Assembly (NCBI GenBank): GCA_002438545.1
Contig: DJPK01000028.1
Location: 16,603 to 27,624 of the forward strand
Reading direction: 5' to 3'
Source of the DNA: Caryophanales bacterium UBA6414
GTDB taxonomy: Bacteria; Bacillota_I; Bacilli_A; RF39; UBA660
DNA: 11,022 nucleotides
Shown one piece after another: positions 6,576 to 11,022 of this stretch. Under the pieces are notes generated by a model. That model was not told where the DNA came from, did not search any database, and saw nothing but the letters and a program-made list of their open reading frames with translations. The position numbers and the translations under genes were made by a program. Within the stretch, counting starts at the first letter, position 1. Every line of letters starts with the position of its first letter.

Positions 6576-6600
6576 CTATTAGATAGAATTATGCTATAAT
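6572..6600 (+). promoter_or_regulatory. Strong sigma-A promoter for gpsB-rnpB-rodZ-pgsA
   Basis: TTGACT (6572-6577, 5/6), a 17-nt spacer and TATAAT (6595-6600, 6/6) with an extended-10 TG at 6592-6593. The -35 box includes the TGA stop of yqeH (6573-6575). No terminator separates yqeH from this unit, so some read-through is likely. The leader of about 45 nt contains a short inverted repeat TGACA/TGTCA (6606-6619). Confidence 0.88.
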
Positions 6601-6653
6601 TTGTTTGACAGTGATGTCATTGCTTATTATTTAATGTGATAGGGGTGAAATAT

Positions 6654-6977
6654 ATGTATCAAGGTCATATTGAATTAACAAAACAAGATATATTAGAAAA
6701 AGAATTTAAAATTGATGCACGTGGTTATCGTTTGCAAGAAGTCGATAAGTTTTTGGATATTATTATACGTGATTATAATGAGTATGATAATATTATTAGT
6801 GCTTTAGAGAATGATAAGAGACAACTTGCTAATGAAAATCAGGAATTAAAGCAAGAAGTAAGAGACTTAAAATTAAGTTTGCAAGCTTTAAAAGTTGACG
6901 AAAAAGAAGTTACTAATGTAGATATTATTAGAAGAATATCACAATTAGAAAAGATTGTTTTGGGTAAAGAACAATAA
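6654..6977 (+). CDS. gpsB: GpsB, cell-division/cell-wall coordinator (DivIVA family)
   Basis: A 107-residue cytoplasmic protein that in Bacilli moves between side wall and septum and tethers penicillin-binding proteins. The N-terminal membrane/PBP-binding domain (about 1-45) shows LTKQDILEKEFK and RGYRLQEVDKFLDIIIRDY, nearly the B. subtilis GpsB pattern. A coiled coil follows (about 45-85). The C-terminal trimer/hexamer helix contains VDIIRRISQLEKIVLG (88-103), matching FDILKRLSNLEKHVFG. ATG 6654 is chosen over GTG 6636 because AGGGGTG (6641-6647) is spaced 6 nt from the ATG. It lies directly before rnpB, as in B. subtilis; that position and the C-terminal helix separate GpsB from DivIVA. Confidence 0.93.
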   Translation: MYQGHIELTKQDILEKEFKIDARGYRLQEVDKFLDIIIRDYNEYDNIISALENDKRQLANENQELKQEVRDLKLSLQALKVDEKEVTNVDIIRRISQLEKIVLGKEQ

Positions 6978-6979
6978 AT

Positions 6980-7329
6980 GATATTATCTGGGCAAACGCT
7001 ATAACAATTGTTATAGAGGAAAGTCCACGCTCACACTATCTGAGATGATAGTAGTGTTTATGCTTAAGGAAAAAATAACTTAAGGCAGTTTAGGCTGACG
7101 GCTTTATTTGTTTCTAATGAGTATTCTATGAAACGAATATCTAAAGTGCCACAGTGACGAATCTAAATAGAAATGTTTAGGGTGAAACGAGGTAAACCCC
7201 ATAAGTGAGAAACTCAAATTTTGGTAGAGGAACTATTGGATGGGAAATGAACCGGAAGATGGATGAGAAATCATAGATAAATGTTTGCCGCCTTTTATAG
7301 GTACAGAACGTGGCTTATAAGATAATATT
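6980..7329 (+). ncRNA. rnpB: RNase P RNA, bacterial type B
   Basis: The catalytic RNA that removes 5' leaders from pre-tRNAs. P1 is formed by GATATTATCT (6980-6989) with AGATAATATT (7320-7329), P2 by GGCAAAC (6991-6997) with GTTTGCC (7283-7289), and P3 by the perfect palindrome CTATAACAATTGTTATAG (6999-7016). The conserved P4 core is present: GAGGAAAGTCCACGCTC from 7016 and ACAGAACGTGGCTTA near the 3' end. GTGCCACAGTGACGA, GGTAAACCCC and AAATTTTGGTAGAGGAAC match the B. subtilis (type B) molecule closely. At about 350 nt it is shorter than the about 400 nt of B. subtilis; the P19 hairpin between TTGCCGCC and GTACAGAA is replaced by a few bases. It starts 2-3 nt after gpsB and ends about 22 nt before rodZ. 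No terminator hairpin follows and no good promoter precedes it, so it is probably cut out of a longer transcript. Confidence 0.96.
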
Positions 7330-7351
7330 TATATATTTTAGGAAGGATATT

Positions 7352-7816
7352 ATGCACGATATTGGTAATAAATTAAAAGAGAAAAGAGAAGAGAATGGGG
7401 TCTCGGTTGAAGAAGCTGCTCTTGATTTAAAATTAAGACCAAATCAAATAATTAGTTTAGAGTCAGGTAATAAAGAAGATTTTAAAGATGTTATTGCTTT
7501 AAAGAAATTAATTGAAGATTATGCGAAGTATTTAGGATTAGATACAGAGAAGATATTAGATGATTTTAATGAGTTCTTATTTGATTTTACTTCTAGAATA
7601 CCAATAGAAACTATTGAGGAAGCTAAGAATCAGAAAGAGGTTAAAGAAGTTGTATCACCATATACTAGTATGAGTACTAAAAAAACTAATTGGAAGTTGA
7701 TGGTAGTAATTGGAGTAATTATGGTTGTAATTGTTGGAGGATGTTTATTTTTTCTAAATAGAAATAATGGAGATACTTCTAATGATATAACATATATGAT
7801 AGGAGGAGTAAGATGA
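7352..7816 (+). CDS. rodZ: Short RodZ-like protein (HTH domain plus one membrane helix)
   Basis: A 154-residue protein. Residues 1-66 form a RodZ-type helix-turn-helix domain (IGNKLKEKREENGVSVEEAA, then LKLRPNQIISLESGNKEDF). A linker (about 85-112) with charged and Ser/Thr residues follows, then one membrane helix (about 114-135), leaving only some 19 residues outside. RodZ links MreB filaments to the elongasome for rod-shape maintenance and, in this orientation, its HTH would face MreB in the cytoplasm. The C-terminal beta domain of full-length RodZ (YmfM, about 288 residues in B. subtilis) is missing. ATG 7352 with AGGAAGG (7340-7346) is the start; an upstream in-frame GTG at 7310 lies inside the RNase P RNA. 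Its TGA stop overlaps the pgsA ATG by 4 bases, and rodZ-pgsA is the conserved Firmicutes order. Confidence 0.8.
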   Translation: MHDIGNKLKEKREENGVSVEEAALDLKLRPNQIISLESGNKEDFKDVIALKKLIEDYAKYLGLDTEKILDDFNEFLFDFTSRIPIETIEEAKNQKEVKEVVSPYTSMSTKKTNWKLMVVIGVIMVVIVGGCLFFLNRNNGDTSNDITYMIGGVR

Positions 7817-8406
7817 ATAAGGCCAATAAAATTACAATTTCTAGAATTATTATGTCAGTTATAATACTTATTTTATTGTTAGTACCTTTTGAACAATTTA
7901 ATATTGAGTTCCCAGTATGGACTGTTGGTAAAAGAGTATTGTTAGATTCTAAGTATGTTGTTGCTGGAGTCTTATTTATAATTGCATCTTTAACTGACTT
8001 TTTAGATGGTTATATTGCTAGAAAATATAATATGGTAACTGATTTTGGGAAGATGATTGATGCAATTAGTGATAAGTTATTAACTAATACAGTATTGGTT
8101 GTCTTAGCTTGTAATCAGTTAGTTAGTCCGGTTATTGCGGTTGTTATAATTGCTAGAGATATTGTTGTTGACTCTATTAAAATGTTAATTGGTAATAAGG
8201 GTAAAGCAGTTGCAGCTATTCCTATTGCTAAAGTAAAGACTGCTACATTAATGGTTGGTTTAACTTTAACATTTTTCTCTAATTTACCATTTGAATTAAT
8301 ACCTATTAGAGTATCTGATTATTTATTAATAATTGCAGCAGTATTATCTGTTGTATCAGGTGCTAAGTATTATATAATGGCTAAAGAATATATTTCTGCA
8401 AAATAA
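7813..8406 (+). CDS. pgsA: CDP-diacylglycerol--glycerol-3-phosphate 3-phosphatidyltransferase
   Basis: A membrane enzyme that makes phosphatidylglycerophosphate from CDP-diacylglycerol and glycerol 3-phosphate, the committed step to phosphatidylglycerol and cardiolipin. The CDP-alcohol phosphatidyltransferase signature is complete and correctly spaced: Asp62, Asp65, Gly66, Ala69, Arg70, Gly79, Asp83 and Asp87 (TDFLDGYIARKYN, then TDFGKMIDAISDK). About six membrane segments fit the family, and 197 residues is a normal length. The N-terminal NKANKITISRIIMS is the usual NLPNxLTxxRI-type start. The ribosome binding site AGGAGG (7801-7806) lies inside the rodZ 3' end and the ATGA overlap implies translational coupling. 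pgsA is normally essential. In B. subtilis cinA lies between pgsA and recA; it is absent here. Confidence 0.95.
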   Translation: MNKANKITISRIIMSVIILILLLVPFEQFNIEFPVWTVGKRVLLDSKYVVAGVLFIIASLTDFLDGYIARKYNMVTDFGKMIDAISDKLLTNTVLVVLACNQLVSPVIAVVIIARDIVVDSIKMLIGNKGKAVAAIPIAKVKTATLMVGLTLTFFSNLPFELIPIRVSDYLLIIAAVLSVVSGAKYYIMAKEYISAK

Positions 8407-8428
8407 TTTATTTTTATTGTAAAATATA

Positions 8429-8462
8429 GGTATTGCAAAATAATTTGCAGTATCTTTTTTTT
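8429..8462 (+). terminator. Rho-independent terminator after pgsA
   Basis: An 11-bp stem GGTATTGCAAA/TTTGCAGTATC with two G-U pairs (8429-8439 with 8444-8454), a 4-nt ATAA loop and eight T residues. It closes the gpsB-rnpB-rodZ-pgsA unit and insulates recA. Confidence 0.9.
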
Positions 8463-8523
8463 ACTTTTTTAAAATTAGTATAGGGTTATTATTTAGATTT
8501 TATAAATGGTAATTTTTACTGTG

Positions 8524-8552
8524 TTGACAATGAAAATACGTTATTGTATAAT
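8524..8552 (+). promoter_or_regulatory. Full-consensus sigma-A promoter of recA
   Basis: TTGACA (8524-8529) and TATAAT (8547-8552) both match perfectly, with the ideal 17-nt spacer. The start site near 8559 gives a leader of about 24 nt. No canonical LexA box (GAAC-N4-GTTC) is present; the closest is GAAAATACGTTA (8532-8543) within the spacer, with one mismatch per half site. Confidence 0.95.
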
Positions 8553-8582
8553 GAGTTTATAACTGTAAAGGAGGTTTTATTT

Positions 8583-9617
8583 ATGGCAAAAACAGTTGGA
8601 AATGGAATAGATAAGGATAAGGCATTAGCACAAGTTCTTGCAGATATTGAAAAGCAATTTGGTAAGGGTTCAATTATGAAACTTGGTGAGCAAGAAAATG
8701 TTGAAGTTGAAGTTAGTCCAAGTGGTTCACTTGCTCTTGATATTGCTTTAGGTGTTGGTGGTTATCCTAAGGGTAGAATTATAGAAATTTATGGTCCTGA
8801 GTCTTCTGGTAAGACAACTTTTGCACTTCATGCTATTGCTGAGGTACAGAAGAATGGTGGGAGAGCAGCTTTTATTGATGCTGAGCACTCTTTAGATCCA
8901 GTTTATGCATCTAATTTAGGTGTTGATATTAATGAACTTTTATTATCACAACCGGATACCGGAGAACAGGCTTTAGAAATATGTGATGCTTTAGTTAAAA
9001 GTGAAGCTGTTAGTATTGTAGTTATTGACTCAGTAGCAGCTTTAGTGCCTCAGGCGGAGATTGATGGTGAGATGGGAGATTCTCATGTTGGTTTACAAGC
9101 AAGACTTATGTCTCAGGCTTTAAGAAAACTATCAGGTTCAATTAATAAGACTAATACTATTGTGATATTTATTAATCAGTTAAGAGAAAAAGTTGGTATA
9201 TTATTTGGTAATCCTGAGACGACACCAGGTGGTAAGGCTCTTAAGTATTATGCTTCAGTTAGACTCGATATTAGACGTGGTGAACAAATAAAACAAGGTA
9301 CGGATATTATTGGTAATAAGACTAATATTAAGGTTGTTAAGAATAAAGTTGCTCCACCATTTAGAACTACTAGTGTTGATATAATGTATGGTGAAGGAGT
9401 ATCTAAACTTGGAGAGATTGTTGATATGTCAGCGGATATTGGTTTAATAGAGAAGAGTGGTGCTTGGTATTCTTATAATGGTGATAAAATTGGTCAAGGT
9501 AGAGAGAATGTTAAACAATTTTTGAAAGATAATCCTGAATTGTGTGAACAACTTGAGACAGAAATTAGAAAACATTATGGGATAGATAGAGTTAAGAAGG
9601 AAGTTGCTAGTGAGTAA
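8583..9617 (+). CDS. recA: Recombinase RecA
   Basis: An ATP-dependent strand-exchange protein for homologous recombination and repair, and co-protease for LexA where present. The 344 residues show Walker A GPESSGKT (71-78), the catalytic Glu101 in IDAEHSLDP, Walker B IVVIDS (145-150), NQLREKVGILFGNPETTPGG (198-217) covering the DNA-binding loop L2, and KYYASVRLDIRRG (221-233). The C-terminal domain is present, but the tail after GIDRVKKEVASE is short and only weakly acidic compared with many RecA proteins. ATG 8583 follows AAAGGAGG (8567-8574) by 8 nt; an in-frame TTG upstream lies within the promoter and is rejected. The gene has its own promoter and terminator. In B. subtilis recA also lies between pgsA/cinA and rny. 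Confidence 0.98.
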   Translation: MAKTVGNGIDKDKALAQVLADIEKQFGKGSIMKLGEQENVEVEVSPSGSLALDIALGVGGYPKGRIIEIYGPESSGKTTFALHAIAEVQKNGGRAAFIDAEHSLDPVYASNLGVDINELLLSQPDTGEQALEICDALVKSEAVSIVVIDSVAALVPQAEIDGEMGDSHVGLQARLMSQALRKLSGSINKTNTIVIFINQLREKVGILFGNPETTPGGKALKYYASVRLDIRRGEQIKQGTDIIGNKTNIKVVKNKVAPPFRTTSVDIMYGEGVSKLGEIVDMSADIGLIEKSGAWYSYNGDKIGQGRENVKQFLKDNPELCEQLETEIRKHYGIDRVKKEVASE

Positions 9618-9626
9618 CTTCTTTTT
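9600..9626 (+). terminator. Rho-independent terminator overlapping the recA 3' end
   Basis: A 9-bp stem GAAGTTGCT/AGTAACTTC with one G-U pair (9600-9608 with 9613-9621), an AGTG tetraloop (9609-9612) and five T residues. The 5' arm and loop are recA coding sequence and the TAA stop (9615-9617) is in the 3' arm. Confidence 0.8.
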
Positions 9627-9637
9627 AATATTTTCAC

Positions 9638-9666
9638 TTGACATCGATAAGAATTGTTTATACAAT
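9638..9666 (+). promoter_or_regulatory. Sigma-A promoter of rny
   Basis: TTGACA (9638-9643, 6/6), a 17-nt spacer and TACAAT (9661-9666, 5/6). The start near 9673 leaves a leader of about 64 nt, mostly A/T. A perfect 19-bp palindrome spans the -10 and the expected start. Confidence 0.85.
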
Positions 9667-9677
9667 AATATTGTATA
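9659..9677 (+). repeat. Perfect 19-bp palindrome across the rny -10 region
   Basis: TATACAATAATATTGTATA has two perfect 9-bp arms around a central A (9668). Its position over the -10 box and start site is that of a repressor operator. The composition is almost all A/T, so chance is not excluded, and no regulator gene is nearby. Confidence 0.55.
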
Positions 9678-9736
9678 GATTTAAATATAAATGATTGTTT
9701 TTTTCTATAAATATTTTTGATACGAGGAGGTGTTAT

Positions 9737-11022
9737 GTGGATAATATTGCTATTTTTATTTTAATGTTTATTCTTGGTTTTATAGTTGGTGTAGCTATTT
9801 TGTTAGTTTCTTTCTTTATCAAAAAGAAGAAAGAAGAAAGTACGGCATTGAGTATAATTGATAAGGCTAAGAAAGACGCTGATAAGATTAAACGTGATTC
9901 TATTTTTGAAGCCAAAGAAGAAGTTCATCGATTAAAATTAGAGGCTGATAAAGATATTAAAGAAAAGAAAAATGAAGTAAAAGAGATGGAAGAAAGACTT
10001 TTACAAAGAGAGAGTAGCATTGATAGAAGAAGTGAATCTTTACAAGACAGAGAAAAAAACTTAGATGATAGAGAGAAAAATTTACTTAAGAAACAAGATG
10101 AGATTCAAGAGTCTAAGGACAAACTAGAAGAAATTAAAAGACAACAATTAGAAGAACTAGAGAGAATTAGTGGATATTCTAGAGAACAAGCTAAAAAAGA
10201 AGTTATGAAGACTGTTGAAGATAAGATGGCTGTAGAAATTGCTACTTATATTAAAGAAAAGGAGACAGAAGCTAAGTTAGATGTTGATAGTAAAGCTAAA
10301 AATTTACTTATTAATAGTATGGAAAAGTATGCAGCGGATGTTACTAATGAACAAACTGTATCAGTTATAACTTTACCTAATGATGAAATGAAGGGTAGAA
10401 TTATTGGTAGAGAGGGTCGTAATGTTCGTACTATTGAGTCAGTAACAGGCGTTGATTTAATTATTGATGATACTCCGGAAGCGATTGTTATTTCAAGTTT
10501 TGATCCATTGAGAAGAGAGATTGCTAGATTAACTTTAGAGGGACTTATTAAGGATGGTAGAATTCATCCGGCTAGAATTGAAGAACTTTATGATAAGATG
10601 TGTTCTGAAGTTAAGCAAAAGGTTAGGGAATATGGTAAAGAAGCTGTTTATGAACTTGGTTTATCAAAAATTGACCCTGATTTAGTAGATATTATTGGTA
10701 AACTGCATTTTAGAACTAGTTATGGGCAAAATGCTTTAAGGCATTCAATTGAAGTTGCTAATATTTCAGGATTAATTGCTGCTGAACTTGGTGAGAATGT
10801 AAATTTAGCTAAGAGAGCAGGCTTACTTCATGATATTGGTAAGGCAATTGATTTTGAGATGGAAGGTTCACATGTTCAGATTGGTGTTGATTTAGCAAAG
10901 AAATATAACGAAAATAGTGTGGTTATTAATGCGATTGCATCACATCATGGTGATGAATTAGCCACTAGTGTTATTTCAACAATAGTTAGTATTGCTGATA
11001 CCATTTCGGCTTCAAGACCAGG
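9737..11022 (+). CDS. rny: Ribonuclease Y (3' truncated by the window end)
   Basis: A membrane-anchored endoribonuclease that begins mRNA decay in Firmicutes and works with the degradosome-like network. 428 complete codons are visible of about 510-520. An N-terminal membrane helix (about 4-28) is followed by a long charged coiled coil (about 30-200, rich in Lys, Glu and Asp). The KH RNA-binding domain starts at TVSVITLP with GRIIGREGRNVR (220-231). The HD nuclease domain includes His336 in ALRHSIEV, the metal-binding His365-Asp366 in LLHDIGKA, His379 and the HH pair (403-404). The start is GTG 9737, with GAGGAGG (9724-9730) spaced 6 nt away; the overlapping ATG at 9735 runs into a stop after nine codons. 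The frame is open to the end. Position after recA matches B. subtilis (ymdA/rny). Confidence 0.96.
   Translation, partial: MDNIAIFILMFILGFIVGVAILLVSFFIKKKKEESTALSIIDKAKKDADKIKRDSIFEAKEEVHRLKLEADKDIKEKKNEVKEMEERLLQRESSIDRRSESLQDREKNLDDREKNLLKKQDEIQESKDKLEEIKRQQLEELERISGYSREQAKKEVMKTVEDKMAVEIATYIKEKETEAKLDVDSKAKNLLINSMEKYAADVTNEQTVSVITLPNDEMKGRIIGREGRNVRTIESVTGVDLIIDDTPEAIVISSFDPLRREIARLTLEGLIKDGRIHPARIEELYDKMCSEVKQKVREYGKEAVYELGLSKIDPDLVDIIGKLHFRTSYGQNALRHSIEVANISGLIAAELGENVNLAKRAGLLHDIGKAIDFEMEGSHVQIGVDLAKKYNENSVVINAIASHHGDELATSVISTIVSIADTISASRP

Noticed and set aside
6605..6635. A second TTGACA (6605-6610) before gpsB that could be another promoter
   Set aside because: The available -10 candidates are 14 nt (TATTAT) or 19 nt (TTTAAT) away, outside the good range; the promoter at 6572-6600 is much better.
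6895..6924. A promoter for rnpB inside gpsB (TTGACG, 18-nt spacer, TAGATA)
   Set aside because: The -10 matches only about half the consensus and the start would be some 50 nt before the RNA; likely a chance coding match.
8463..8523. A small gene or RNA between the pgsA terminator and the recA promoter
   Set aside because: The stretch is plain A/T-rich spacer with no hairpin, ribosome binding site or conserved motif.
9444..9665. A 73-codon open frame on the minus strand across the recA 3' end
   Set aside because: It lies opposite recA and covers the recA terminator and part of the rny promoter; no family features.
9733..9915. A 60-codon open frame on the minus strand over the start of rny
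   Set aside because: Antisense to the RNase Y membrane anchor and coiled coil; the apparent hydrophobicity is a by-product of the opposite strand.

Overview
The window is a stretch of core chromosome from a very AT-rich, low-GC Gram-positive bacterium of the Bacilli/Firmicutes type. The evidence is the gene content and order (dusB-lysS, yqeG-yqeH, gpsB-rnpB, rodZ-pgsA, recA-rny, all familiar from Bacillus subtilis), a type B RNase P RNA, strong AGGAGG-type ribosome binding sites and sigma-A-like promoters. TGA ends sigK, yqeH and rodZ, and tryptophan is written TGG inside the genes, so the ordinary bacterial code is in use rather than the Mycoplasma code. An uncultured, Mollicutes-related or Erysipelotrichia-like gut Bacilli lineage is a reasonable guess, but the sequence alone does not fix the taxon.

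Layout. 1-2477 (+): the 3' end of dusB, an RDD-family membrane protein and lysS, closed by a terminator. 2489-4004 (+): a single-gene unit for a YfcC/DcuC-like permease with its own promoter and a perfect 12-bp terminator. 4017-4979 (-): rpmB (bL28), a 56-residue protein gene, and sigK, the late mother-cell sporulation sigma factor, both on the opposite strand and converging on the permease gene. 5021-6575 (+): yqeG and yqeH, overlapping by 8 bp, divergent from sigK. 6572-8462 (+): a compact unit of gpsB, the RNase P RNA gene rnpB, a short rodZ-like gene and pgsA, apparently read from one strong promoter to one terminator. 8524-9626 (+): recA with a full-consensus promoter and a terminator folded into its own 3' end. 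9638 to the window end (+): rny (RNase Y), which runs off the edge.

Together the genes cover translation and tRNA modification (dusB, lysS, rpmB, yqeH, rnpB), RNA decay (rny), cell shape and envelope (gpsB, rodZ, pgsA), recombination (recA) and sporulation (sigK). Signals are packed tightly. Two -35 boxes contain the stop codon of the gene upstream. Two terminators include stop-codon bases. rnpB lies 2 nt after gpsB and just ahead of rodZ with no terminator of its own.

I found no mobile element, CRISPR array, defence system or clear novel system. The items most worth a second look are an intact sigK with its pro-sequence and a possible SigE-type promoter, a lysyl-tRNA synthetase with unusual active-site residues, rnpB embedded in a protein operon, a perfect palindrome over the rny promoter, and a Glu in place of the second catalytic Asp of YqeG.
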